Assembly (NCBI GenBank): GCA_006844705.1
Contig: SPJS01000202.1
Location: 1-64,000 of the forward strand
Direction: 5' to 3'
From: Methylococcaceae bacterium
GTDB taxonomy: Bacteria; Pseudomonadota; Gammaproteobacteria; Methylococcales; Methylomonadaceae
Length of the DNA stretch: 64,000 nt
A model generated the notes under the pieces. The model did not search any database. It worked only from the letters and a program-made list of their open reading frames with translations, and was not told where the DNA came from. Both the position numbers and the translations under genes were made by a program. Shown piece after piece: positions 18,401 to 27,902 of the stretch; within the stretch, counting starts at the first letter, position 1, and each line of letters begins with the position of its first letter.

Positions 18401-18478
18401 ACTTTTTTAACCCTGATTCTGTTACCGATTTTGTATCAGATCTTTGGCTGGCAGCATCGGGAGAACAGTTATGAGTGA
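15410..18478 (+). CDS. Heavy-metal RND efflux pump (CzcA/CusA family)
   Basis: This is a 1022-residue inner-membrane, proton-driven exporter with the usual two repeats: a membrane helix, a large periplasmic porter domain and six more helices, each twice. The family markers include NQLPIDAFPEVSPTQVKI, GGLVRSFVVVPD and QPIEMRVSEMLTGSRGDVAVKLFG. In the proton-relay helix 4 the sequence is AIAIGMLVDGAVVVVEN: the second acidic residue of the CzcA pattern (DFGxxxDGA) is kept, but the first is alanine, as in CusA. Metal specificity therefore cannot be fixed from sequence. It overlaps the DUF3240 gene by 8 bases. Confidence 0.92.
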   Translation: MAVLIRFALQQRLLILLLVVLLIGSGLSAFNQLPIDAFPEVSPTQVKIIIKANGMTPEEVEARITAPVELEMLGIPKQAMLRSLSKYAITDITIDFDEGTDIYWARQQVAERLNAIWPELPADIEGGIAPMTTPLGEMYMFAIEGGDLDLMQRRTLLDWVIRPALRTVPGVADVNSLGGLVRSFVVVPDNARLSARNITMQQLRDTLEQNNRNDGAGRLTEGEEALIVRSQGRLQTEDDVAGLVIKNHRGIPIKVGDVADVRIEGLTRYGAVSKDGKGEAVTGLVLSLRGANARQLVHDIEAKLDEISSGFPPDVKIEVFYNRGTLVDKAIATVSNALVQAIVLVVIVLILFLGNLRAALTVALSLPLAALFTFILMQISGMSANLMSLGGLAIAIGMLVDGAVVVVENIMSHFTEHEKSKRLPLLHVIYRSTRDVALPVVSGTLIIVVVFLPLLTLQGLEGKLFAPVALTIVFALSGALLLSLTVIPVLASIFLRYSNEQEPWLPRQLQQLYRPVLVFCLQRRMVVFGPTFILCSLSVLVFSQTGRSFMPTMDEGDLIVQLEKLPSITLQESVALDVQVQKNLLRNIPEITHVVSRVGTDELGLDPMSLNDTDAFLILKPREQWRFDSKDALRDEIREVMSQTPGIEFGFTQPIEMRVSEMLTGSRGDVAVKLFGSDMHQLNRKAEDIVKVLESIDGATDVYTRENEGMQFLQLEIDKLAAGRWGLSSDQVQDMLRAQLEGVNTGIIQEGQIRTPLIIRGNGGSAEFENIQISLPQGGRIPLVSIAEIKRVEGMVAVERERGQRFTVIRSNVEGRDLVGFVDEAREKIAAEVDLPTGYYVEFGGQFENQQRAAERLLLVVPLALGMIFLLLFSTFGTVRQALLVLANVPLALLGGVFALWIFNEYLSVPASVGFITLLGIAVLNGVVMVNYFNQLLTRGMALQDAIVTGACRRLRPVLMTACTTAFGLIPLLFAQGPGAEIQRPLAIVVIGGLISSTFLTLILLPILYQIFGWQHRENSYE

Positions 18479-18779
18479 AGCAGAAATGCTGCTGATTACC
18501 CTACATGTGCCGCCGGCTTTGGAAGAATCCATTGTCGATTGCCTGCTCACATTTGAAAGCGAACATGGGTTCAGCAGTTCGACCGTGTATCTGCATGATC
18601 ATCTAAATGAAGGATTGTCAGTCGCTGAACAAGTCAGTGGTCGGCAAAAGAAAATCCGTTTTCAGATGATAATTGCAAAACAGGATGAAGCTGCATTGAT
18701 CAACAAATTACGTGATACATATTCAAATTCCGGGATTAGATATTGGATTACACCGATCCTGAATCAGGGAAAAATTTAA
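18471..18779 (+). CDS. DUF3240 family protein of the efflux operon
   Basis: The 102-residue soluble protein has a ferredoxin-like / PII-like alternating pattern (LLITLHVPPALEESIVDCLL ... KIRFQMIIAKQDEAALINKLRD). Its start (GGGAGA then ATG) lies inside the last codons of the pump gene. DUF3240 genes are commonly the last member of Czc/Cus-type operons; I infer a regulatory or metal-sensing role by analogy to CutA/PII folds, but none is proven. Confidence 0.78.
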   Translation: MSEAEMLLITLHVPPALEESIVDCLLTFESEHGFSSSTVYLHDHLNEGLSVAEQVSGRQKKIRFQMIIAKQDEAALINKLRDTYSNSGIRYWITPILNQGKI

Positions 18780-18830
18780 ATGCCGGTTATAATGATGCGA
18801 CCAATGTAAATCATCACAACAATAATTAGT

Positions 18831-19244
18831 ATGATAGTTTTTCTACAACGCATTCCTCAAGAAGCCCGCATCGAAGACATTATTGATTTTATTCAGCCCG
18901 TGTTGAAAGGTGGAATGTTTAAAAAATCCGGGCAAATTGCCAAAATAGAAATTGTGATTCTTAAAGATTCGGTCGCGAATAAGATGGAATACCATGCTCA
19001 GGTGACCATTGAGCCGGATGCAGTAGCTGGACGGGTGATTGCCCAGCTTAATCGCAAACCTATTCTGGGCAAGCATATAGCTGTTCGCGAATTTGTTTAT
19101 CGATTGTGGAAAAATGATCGCCGTATCAGCCCTGTCGGCGTGCCTTCAGTTGATGAACGGAGAAAAAAAGATCGTAGGCGCGGTAAAAAACTTGAGGTAG
19201 TGAATAAAATTTCGACCCGGATTGGTTCATTAAACAAGATTTAG
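18831..19244 (+). CDS. Putative RNA-binding (RRM-like) protein
   Basis: The 137-residue cytoplasmic protein has residues 1-90 following a beta-alpha-beta-beta-alpha-beta order (MIVFLQRIP, EDIIDFIQPVL, IAKIEIVILK, YHAQVTIEP, AGRVIAQLNRKP, KHIAVREF). The phrase 'LNRKPILGKHIAVREF' resembles the end of an RNA recognition motif. A strongly basic tail (DERRKKDRRRGKKLE) would suit nucleic-acid binding. Exact family membership was not recognised. It abuts the transporter gene that follows. Confidence 0.55.
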   Translation: MIVFLQRIPQEARIEDIIDFIQPVLKGGMFKKSGQIAKIEIVILKDSVANKMEYHAQVTIEPDAVAGRVIAQLNRKPILGKHIAVREFVYRLWKNDRRISPVGVPSVDERRKKDRRRGKKLEVVNKISTRIGSLNKI

Positions 19245-19262
19245 TTGCAAATTGTCAGACCG

Positions 19263-20606
19263 ATGGCAAAAGATCTTAAAGGCATTGTTTTTGCCAGCGC
19301 TGTGGGCATTGTTTTTTATCTGGTTGCAATGTTATTTCTTCAACAACAACAGGCCATTCTGGCCGGGCTGCTGGTTGTTCTGGTCTGTTTATGGAGCAAC
19401 CAGGCATTACCGCTTGGGGTTGTCTCCCTTCTGCCCATCGTACTGTTTCCATCCTTTGATATTCTTTCAACTAATCAAGTCACGCCCAATTATGCCAAAT
19501 CCATTATCTTTTTATTTTTAGGTGGATTTTTATTAGCGATAGCCGTGGAGAAAACCGCGTTACATAAATATATTTCGGCCAAAATATTACAGTTATTTCC
19601 GGCGACGGCGAGCGGAATGATTTTTTCTCTGGTCATCACGTCCGGGCTGTTGAGTTCATTTCTATCCAATACGACAACGACATTGTTGCTGGTTCCGATG
19701 GCGATATTTTTAACCGATGACAATCAGTTAAAAATGCGTTTTGTATTGGCAATTGCCTATGGTGCCAGTATAGGAGGCGTCATCACGCCAATAGGTACGC
19801 CACCTAATCTTATTTTGTTTGGATTGCTTGACCAGTACCAGATCGAATCCATGCCATTTTTACAATGGATGACACTGGTCTTACCGCTTGCGCTGATGAT
19901 GTTTGTCGCCGTGGCATTTATCTTGTCACGCGGGTGTCAGCATATGGAAATATCTCATGATATCAATGCACAACCGTTAAACCGGAATCAGCAAAAGGTT
20001 TTACTGGTATTGTGTGGATTAATCGTTTTGCTGTTTATCAATGCACCCATCAAGCCCTATTATTCGGGTTTGGGGCTTAATGAAAAAGGCATTTTACTGG
20101 CGAGTGGCTTGTTGCTGTTTTTTCCTCCCTTTAATATTCTGCAATGGGGTGACAGTAAGAAGGTGCCCTATGAAATCATGTTTCTGTTTGGTGCCGGATT
20201 TTCAATTGCAATGGCATTTTCCCAAACAGGTCTGGATAAAGAACTGGCCGGGGTGATTGAAGAATTTATTAACTTGCCGGCATTTGTGCTGATTATTTCA
20301 ATCGCTGCCCTGGTCACTTTTGCGACGGAAATGACCAGTAATACGGCCCTGGTGTCCATGTTACTGCCGGTCATTCTGGCGGTGTGCCAAAACAATAACC
20401 TTGATGTACGCTTGTTTATGATGGTGGCTACGATTTGCTCCAGTTATGCGTTTATGCTGCCCATCGCCACCGCGCCAAATGCAATCGCCATGAGCAGTGG
20501 CATTGTCTCAATTAAAACCATGGCGCGTTATGGTGTTCTACTTAATTTTACCGCTATTCTACTCACCTCATTTTTTGCATATTTCTTGTGGCAGTCTGTG
20601 CTTTAA
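19263..20606 (+). CDS. SLC13/DASS-family sodium-coupled anion (dicarboxylate/sulfate) transporter
   Basis: This inner-membrane symporter has about 447 residues and 10-12 hydrophobic segments. Both clamshell substrate/sodium motifs of the family are visible: SNTTTTLLLVP near 140 and TSNTALVSMLLPV near 360, with GVITPIGTPPNLI and PIATAPNAIA as the paired loops. The substrate is unknown; dicarboxylates are most likely. I used the ATG at 19263; a TTG directly after the previous stop (19245) would add six residues, and neither has a strong ribosome-binding site. Confidence 0.85.
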   Translation: MAKDLKGIVFASAVGIVFYLVAMLFLQQQQAILAGLLVVLVCLWSNQALPLGVVSLLPIVLFPSFDILSTNQVTPNYAKSIIFLFLGGFLLAIAVEKTALHKYISAKILQLFPATASGMIFSLVITSGLLSSFLSNTTTTLLLVPMAIFLTDDNQLKMRFVLAIAYGASIGGVITPIGTPPNLILFGLLDQYQIESMPFLQWMTLVLPLALMMFVAVAFILSRGCQHMEISHDINAQPLNRNQQKVLLVLCGLIVLLFINAPIKPYYSGLGLNEKGILLASGLLLFFPPFNILQWGDSKKVPYEIMFLFGAGFSIAMAFSQTGLDKELAGVIEEFINLPAFVLIISIAALVTFATEMTSNTALVSMLLPVILAVCQNNNLDVRLFMMVATICSSYAFMLPIATAPNAIAMSSGIVSIKTMARYGVLLNFTAILLTSFFAYFLWQSVL

Positions 20607-20828
20607 ACTGCAAATAACACAGCTGGCATATCGTTTGCTGATCCATGCATTGAACGATATATTTTTAAATGCTGTTTTACTAACTAACTGTTTATAAAAT
20701 AATTTTTTAAACGACTGCATTGTTGCATTTGTGACAATTTCATTTGAAATTATTGTTATAAGCATTTTTTATTCGTAAAAATAAAGCTGTCGAACAGTTA
20801 TTTGTGGAATTACAAAGGAGACCGGAAT

Positions 20829-21383
20829 ATGAAAGTTGCTGAAATCCCTTTTACTGATGAATCATTCAAAGCCTGTGTGTTGGAAACAGGATGTGAAGAG
20901 GCTGAAGATATTGTTGAATTACGTTGTCGCAGAAAAAAAATTGAAAACACCACAGGGCTGGAATATTTAACCTCGCTAAAGTTGCTCGATTTAACCCGAA
21001 ATAAATTAACAGAACTGGATGTTTCAAAAAACATCAATCTGGAAGAATTGTTTGTGGGCAATAATGAGTTGGTAACGCTTGATTTAAGCCAGAATAAAGC
21101 ATTAAAGCATTTGGAACTGTTTATCAATGAAATTGAAGAAATTGATGTCAGTTCAAACACCCAGCTTGAAGAATTGTACCTGGACAAAAATGAATTGTCT
21201 GAAATTGATTTATCAAAAAATACAGCGTTGCTGGACTTTCGTATCAGCAGCAATGAATTAACAGAGATTGATTTGACACAGAATTCAATGCTGGAAAAAC
21301 TGGTACTTGAAAAAAACAAACTCCCGGAAGACATCAAAGCTGATTTGTTAGGCCGTTTTCAGGAAATCGAAGTGCATGTATAA
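20829..21383 (+). CDS. Leucine-rich-repeat protein
   Basis: The 184-residue protein has no signal peptide or membrane segment. Residues about 40-165 form six tandem repeats of 21-22 residues of the type 'L..LDLS.N.AL..L.L..N.L.EI' (e.g. LKLLDLTRNKLTELDVSKN, LEELYLDKNELSEIDLSKN). It is strongly acidic. AAAGGAGA precedes the ATG at 20829. Such repeats mediate protein-protein contact; the partner is unknown, and the gene stands alone between a transporter and a small membrane protein. Confidence 0.8.
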   Translation: MKVAEIPFTDESFKACVLETGCEEAEDIVELRCRRKKIENTTGLEYLTSLKLLDLTRNKLTELDVSKNINLEELFVGNNELVTLDLSQNKALKHLELFINEIEEIDVSSNTQLEELYLDKNELSEIDLSKNTALLDFRISSNELTEIDLTQNSMLEKLVLEKNKLPEDIKADLLGRFQEIEVHV

Positions 21384-21397
21384 CATGATGCATATAT

Positions 21398-21435
21398 CCC
21401 AGCATACAGGCCTGATGACCCGCCTGAATGCTGGG
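21398..21435 (+). terminator. Probable terminator after the LRR gene
   Basis: CCCAGCAT pairs with ATGCTGGG, extended inward by CAGGC/GCCTG with one mismatch, giving a stem of about 14 pairs 15 bases after the stop. The U-rich stretch (TTGTTCTTTTTG) is about 10 bases further on, so termination is plausible but not ideal. Confidence 0.5.
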
Positions 21436-21565
21436 GGACTAAGTCATTGTTCTTTTTGATAGAATCAATAAGCGCCATCATTAAAAACTATTAGCATAAA
21501 TGTAGAACGCTATGTTAAAAGTTGGCTATCGTATATTGTAAAGTACATAGTAATTATTGAGACCC

Positions 21566-21994
21566 ATGGCTACAGAGACTAACGACACCGGCGATGATGC
21601 TTCCGCTAATCAAAAGAGCTTTAACTTACCGTCATTAACATCATCCAAGCCTGCTGGCTCGACAAAAGATCCGATGCAATCGTTAAAGGATATTGCCAAG
21701 GATGATGAGCTAACAGATGAGCAAAAAGAATGGTTTTTTAATTATTCGCTATCCCGGTTTAACAATCGTAGAAAAATGGCCTATTGGTCATTGATCACGA
21801 TTATGAGCTTTTTAGGGTTTTTGGCATTAGCTTCAGTCTATGATGGCGCGAGTTCATGTGTAGCTGAAAAGGCTTGTCATGGCATTTTAAAGAGTTTAAG
21901 TCATGTTGAAACCCTGTTGTCCTGGATAGTCACCTTTCTTGCCTCTATTGTTGCTGCATATTTTGGTGTTGCCAGCTTCAAGCCATCCAGTTAG
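21566..21994 (+). CDS. Small two-span membrane protein of unknown function
   Basis: The protein of about 142 residues has a soluble, serine-rich N-terminal half (about 1-70) and two hydrophobic segments (MAYWSLITIMSFLGFLALAS and LLSWIVTFLASIVAAYFGVA). Two cysteines sit in the loop between them (SSCVAEKACHG), where a disulfide could form if the loop is periplasmic. It has some general likeness to phage-holin-type membrane proteins but no recognised family. The ATG at 21566 was preferred over a TTG nine bases upstream. Confidence 0.55.
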   Translation: MATETNDTGDDASANQKSFNLPSLTSSKPAGSTKDPMQSLKDIAKDDELTDEQKEWFFNYSLSRFNNRRKMAYWSLITIMSFLGFLALASVYDGASSCVAEKACHGILKSLSHVETLLSWIVTFLASIVAAYFGVASFKPSS

Positions 21995-22066
21995 GCTGAT
22001 TTGCCAAGGTAAATCTGACAACCTGTTTCGGCACTGCAGATGGGAAACAGGTTGATATCTGCTTCG

Positions 22067-23890
22067 TTATTCCAGGGTTTTGAAAAAAATAGCACACAGA
22101 AACCCTAACAGCGTTGAGAACCCGACGATTCCCCCACCTTTCAGGTAGGCTTCCGGCAGCATGGTTTGAGCAATCATGGTTAGCATGGAACCGGCTGCAA
22201 CACCTTCTGTAAATGCCAGAGTCGCAGGAGATAGACCCACAAAAAGCAGTGACCCCATTGCCGCAATTATCCCTGTCATCAGCATCAGGGAACACCACAT
22301 GAGCATGATAATGTTGCCTTTCATACCATGCTGGCGCATATCGACGGAACTGGATAGCGCTTCTGGAAAATTTGATAAAAACAGCCCTGCCAGCAAAGAT
22401 AAACCAATGTGTGACACGGAAATATTTGCCCCAATCACCAAAGCTTCGGGGATACCATCTAATAGCAACCCAAGCCAGATGGCCAAGGGTTTGGCTTTAT
22501 GCTCCTGTACATTAAACAACATTGAATGCAAGGATGGAATTGCAAGTCCTTTGGTTATTGCAACGCAGGCCATGCGCTTCCATCGATTGATACTCACGCC
22601 GTCCACGCCACTTTGATGCGTCAGATAATTTTCAATGTCGGCGTGCTGGATATAGTGGTCAACATGTTTGCGGAATTCCGGTAGCAGTTTGATGAGGTCG
22701 TTAAAATCCTGTTTGCGCAATACCCAAACCTCTGTGTCACTGGTTGCCAGCGCCGACATACTATGCGGCATACCGGTGATAAACGCCATAAAGCCAAAAG
22801 CCGAATGGGCAGACAGGTTGATTGAACTGCCTGTGTTGTTTGCGGCATCCAGCATGTTAACCGTGCCCTGATTGATAAAGTACATGCGGTCCGCCAACTC
22901 ACCTGCAACAAAGAATGTTTCGCCCGCCTTGTGCGTTTTGTAAATCAATCGCGAAGCGAGGATGTTAATTTCATTTGCAGGCAAATTCTTGAAAAAAGAG
23001 GCTCTTTCGATACAGGGTAAGTGCTGTAAAAATACGTCGCAGTTGCGTTGGATTGGCAGTGCATCATGAAAAATGCCGCGTTTCAGCAGGCTATGAACAG
23101 CATCGTCATTCCATTGTTTGACCCGTTGAGGGCTTAACCCTTGCTCTTCAACTAAATATTGAGAAACTTCAGTTGATCGCATTTCCTTATGTACGGCTTG
23201 CAGTAAAGTAGGCGAATTGGGTAATAAACTGAGGAATGCGTAGCGCGGCAATTGCCAGATAGTGGCATCACTTTTTGCCTGAGCATTATAGCGATACGGG
23301 CTGCCGCTCATGAAGGCCATCCAGCCAAATGCGCCATGTTCGGTGAAATTCCGGGACGGTAGTTGCCCGCTTGGGTCGATGAGTTCTATCGTCCCTTTCT
23401 CAATGATAAACACATCTTCTGCAGGGTCATTGCGCCGGTATAACATGGTGTTTTTTTTAACATCATGAAACTGAATGGAGGCGGCAAGTGCCTTCAAATC
23501 CTTGTCTGATAATTCGTCGAAAATATCGATTCGTTGAACGGCAGCAATAATTTGTTTGAATTGCTTATGCTCTTTTTTGCGCAGATGATATAAACGAGTG
23601 GATGATTTTCTTAAAAAAGCGCCGAAATCATTGACGACTTCATTTAGGCCAATGAACAATAATCCTCCACAGGTACAGCCCAATGCCAGCGCATTGAATT
23701 GACCTGCCTGCAGAGTGCCGGCGACCAGTTCAATGGTTAATGCCGCTAATAAAGCGCCCCCGCCAAAGGCCATAAAAAATGCAATCACGCGTTGTGAGGG
23801 GGTCCAAAAGAACGTGATCAGAGAACCCAGCGGTAATGAGCACGCACTAAACAAGCCCATCGATAAGGCGTATATCCAGGTTGTTTGCAT
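22067..23890 (-). CDS. ZIP-like permease with two internal cyclic-nucleotide-binding domains
   Basis: The 607-residue protein has an unusual architecture. Residues 1-90 form three membrane helices with GGGALLAALTIELV and GGLLFIGLNEVVND, like the first part of a ZIP metal transporter. Residues about 120-235 and 295-410 are two cNMP-binding (CRP-type) beta-barrels (IFDELSDKDLKALAASIQF..., FIIEKGTIELID; then FFKNLPANEINILASRLIY..., YFINQGTVNMLD). Residues about 440-607 supply the remaining helices with the paired ZIP motifs DGIPEALVIG (478-487) and SNFPEALSS (506-514). The sensor domains therefore occupy the variable loop between helices 3 and 4. Usual histidines of zinc-binding ZIPs are replaced (D478, N507), so substrate and direction are open. 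The ligand (cAMP, c-di-GMP or none) is unknown. Confidence 0.75.
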   Translation of the reverse strand: MQTTWIYALSMGLFSACSLPLGSLITFFWTPSQRVIAFFMAFGGGALLAALTIELVAGTLQAGQFNALALGCTCGGLLFIGLNEVVNDFGAFLRKSSTRLYHLRKKEHKQFKQIIAAVQRIDIFDELSDKDLKALAASIQFHDVKKNTMLYRRNDPAEDVFIIEKGTIELIDPSGQLPSRNFTEHGAFGWMAFMSGSPYRYNAQAKSDATIWQLPRYAFLSLLPNSPTLLQAVHKEMRSTEVSQYLVEEQGLSPQRVKQWNDDAVHSLLKRGIFHDALPIQRNCDVFLQHLPCIERASFFKNLPANEINILASRLIYKTHKAGETFFVAGELADRMYFINQGTVNMLDAANNTGSSINLSAHSAFGFMAFITGMPHSMSALATSDTEVWVLRKQDFNDLIKLLPEFRKHVDHYIQHADIENYLTHQSGVDGVSINRWKRMACVAITKGLAIPSLHSMLFNVQEHKAKPLAIWLGLLLDGIPEALVIGANISVSHIGLSLLAGLFLSNFPEALSSSVDMRQHGMKGNIIMLMWCSLMLMTGIIAAMGSLLFVGLSPATLAFTEGVAAGSMLTMIAQTMLPEAYLKGGGIVGFSTLLGFLCAIFFKTLE

Positions 23891-24028
23891 AAGTATCTTG
23901 TTGGAATATGAAAATAAAAAATCCGTGAAGCTTTTTTTGGAACGTTATTTTCGGTGGAGGAAGAATGGGTTAGATTTTATGCCTAAGTTAAGCCGTCCGC
24001 AAATTCAAAAACGTGATTATTTTTTTAG

Positions 24029-25981
<1,953 letters not shown>

Positions 25982-26067
25982 CCACACACAGGGAATTAAT
26001 TAAAAGAAACGTAGTTCTGGTACACCCTTGTACCGTAGAAGAAATTACATTAGTAATAATAGCAATA

Positions 26068-26643
26068 TTATCCAATTAGACTAGAAAATTGCTGCAAGGG
26101 TGGAATGACCAGCATTTTTGCGACCTGCAACAATAGCAAAGCGGCCAGGGGAGATAAATCAATGCCGCCTAAATCAGGAATGATGCGTCTGCATAAATTG
26201 AGCACCGGCTCTGTCAGGCTGTACAGTATGGAGGTTGCGGAATTATAACTTGCCGGGTCGATCCAGCTGAGGATGGCGCGGGCAAAGATGGCGAAAATGA
26301 AAATATTGAAAAACAACGAGACCAGCTGGGTAAAAGACAGAATCAATAGTGCAGCAAAACTGATCATCACGCCTTTTAAGACAAGAATGGTGAAATCCGC
26401 TGTTATTTGTAACAACAAGGCAAGTACCAGCGATGAGGTATCAATTTTGCCAATCGCAGGGATAAAGCGGCGCAATAACTTCAAAGGTGGATGAGTGATT
26501 TTTACCAGAAACTGGGAAATCGGATTATAGAAATCAGCATTGCTCCATTGCAGCAAAAAGCGCAGCAGTACAGCAAGAATATACAGTGAAAATAACGAAT
26601 CAATAATAAAAATAATTGGATTGGTCATATAAGATGAATCCAT
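26068..26643 (-). CDS. yggT: YggT family membrane protein
   Basis: The 191-residue inner-membrane protein is built of two YGGT repeats, each with paired helices around the motif 'NP.SQFLVKITHPPLKLLRRFIPAIG' or 'TEPVLNLCRRIIPDLGGIDLSPLAALLLLQ'. The family is linked to cell-envelope and division functions and, in plants, to cytochrome b6 assembly, but the bacterial role is not settled. It starts directly after proC on the same strand, with GGGGGG upstream, indicating an operon. Confidence 0.88.
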   Translation of the reverse strand: MDSSYMTNPIIFIIDSLFSLYILAVLLRFLLQWSNADFYNPISQFLVKITHPPLKLLRRFIPAIGKIDTSSLVLALLLQITADFTILVLKGVMISFAALLILSFTQLVSLFFNIFIFAIFARAILSWIDPASYNSATSILYSLTEPVLNLCRRIIPDLGGIDLSPLAALLLLQVAKMLVIPPLQQFSSLIG

Positions 26644-26645
26644 TA

Positions 26646-27470
26646 CTAGCCCCCCAGTTGTTGTGACATTTCGATTGAACGGTCGCGCGCGGCAACCATG
26701 GCTTTGTTCACCAGAGCTTCAAAGCCGCCTTGTTGAAAAGTGTTGATCGCCCGTTGTGTAGTTCCGCCGGGCGAGGTCACACATTCACGCAGTGTGGCAG
26801 GTGAATCCTCTGCCTCTAGCGCGATTTTGGCTGCGCCCAAAGCCGTTTGCTGCACAAGCAATCGGGCGGTTTGCGCACTCAGCCCCAATTCGATACCGGC
26901 CTGTTCCATCGCTTCCATCATTAAAAAGTAGTAGGCCGGGCCGCTGCCGGACACCGCTGTGACAGCATCAATATCGGCTTCATTTTCCACCCACAGGCTG
27001 ATCCCGACCGCGCGTAAAATATTTTCAGCGAGTTCTTTTTGCACGCCTGAAACCAGTGCATTGGCATGCAAGCCTGTCGCACCTGTGAGTACCAGTGCCG
27101 GCGTATTCGGCATGCACCGGACAATGGCCGTTTGCTGTCCCAATATTTTTGACAGCGTGGCCTGGGTAATGCCTGCGGCAATGGAAATCACCAGACAGTT
27201 TTTGTGTTGTACCGAAGTCGCCAAAGGTCCAGCAACGGCTTGCATCACTTGTGGTTTAACCGCCAATACAATCACATCACACGTATTTACTACCTGATCA
27301 TTATCTTGCGTGGTGTTGACCAGTAATCGCTCAGAAAGTGAATTCAAGGTCTCTGCATTAATATCAGATACCCATATTCGTGAAGGAGGATGACCGCTTT
27401 GAGTCAGCCCGGTAATCAGGCTGGCAGCCATATTCCCGCCGCCAATAAAGCCGATGTTTGTTGTTTTCAT
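26646..27470 (-). CDS. proC: Pyrroline-5-carboxylate reductase
   Basis: This enzyme performs the last step of proline synthesis, NAD(P)H-dependent reduction of P5C. The 274-residue protein has a Rossmann N-domain (IGFIGGGNMAASLITGL) and the family motif SGSGPAYYFLMMEAMEQAGIELGL with the substrate-binding helix, then LRECVTSPGGTT. It is co-oriented with yggT, with only 2 bases between them. proB lies 3 kb away on the same strand, but proA is not in the window. Confidence 0.96.
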   Translation of the reverse strand: MKTTNIGFIGGGNMAASLITGLTQSGHPPSRIWVSDINAETLNSLSERLLVNTTQDNDQVVNTCDVIVLAVKPQVMQAVAGPLATSVQHKNCLVISIAAGITQATLSKILGQQTAIVRCMPNTPALVLTGATGLHANALVSGVQKELAENILRAVGISLWVENEADIDAVTAVSGSGPAYYFLMMEAMEQAGIELGLSAQTARLLVQQTALGAAKIALEAEDSPATLRECVTSPGGTTQRAINTFQQGGFEALVNKAMVAARDRSIEMSQQLGG

Positions 27471-27555
27471 AAGTATCTCAGCTATTCAGAAGAAAATATT
27501 TTACCTTAAAAACCAGAGAAGCCTGTTGTCAGTATATCGATTGGATTTGAGGGGG

Positions 27556-27876
27556 CTAATCGATAATTTCAAGGCGTGTGTAATGAATTCCCTGAGATAA
27601 CAACGTTTGAGATTGCTTGATGTTGACACGTTGCCCAATTGAAACAGGGGTATGAATCGAATGAGGTAACGTGATTATAGTATTGCTATCAAGTTTAATG
27701 GTTAGGATTTGCTTTGGCAATGTGTGAATGGTTGATGTATCAAGGCCAATATGAGTCACTTTTCCATGTAATATGGTTCCATTTTGTATGGGAACATTCA
27801 GGTTGATGAATAATACAAGAAAAATAATAAGGGCTAAAAAACAAGCTGCCTGTAATATCTTTTCTTTTCCATTCAT
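27556..27876 (-). CDS. Small membrane-anchored protein of unknown function
   Basis: The protein of about 106 residues starts at the ATG at 27876, just after the end of murJ. It has one N-terminal hydrophobic helix (ILQAACFLALIIFLVLFINL) and a beta-rich soluble domain (GTILHGKVTHIGLD ... LTIKLDSNTIITLPHSI ... VSIGQRVNIKQSQTLLSQGIHYTRLEI) resembling an OB- or SH3-like barrel, probably periplasmic. A longer frame reaching back into murJ is not credible. Co-transcription with murJ is likely. No family was recognised. Confidence 0.6.
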   Translation of the reverse strand: MNGKEKILQAACFLALIIFLVLFINLNVPIQNGTILHGKVTHIGLDTSTIHTLPKQILTIKLDSNTIITLPHSIHTPVSIGQRVNIKQSQTLLSQGIHYTRLEIID

Positions 27877-27902
27877 AAAACAGAAAAAAACGGCTAAGGC
27901 TA

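Noticed and set aside
20810-21337. A 175-codon serine-rich minus-strand frame opposite the LRR gene
   Set aside because: It mirrors the repeat structure of the LRR gene, which has a proper ribosome-binding site and recognisable repeats.
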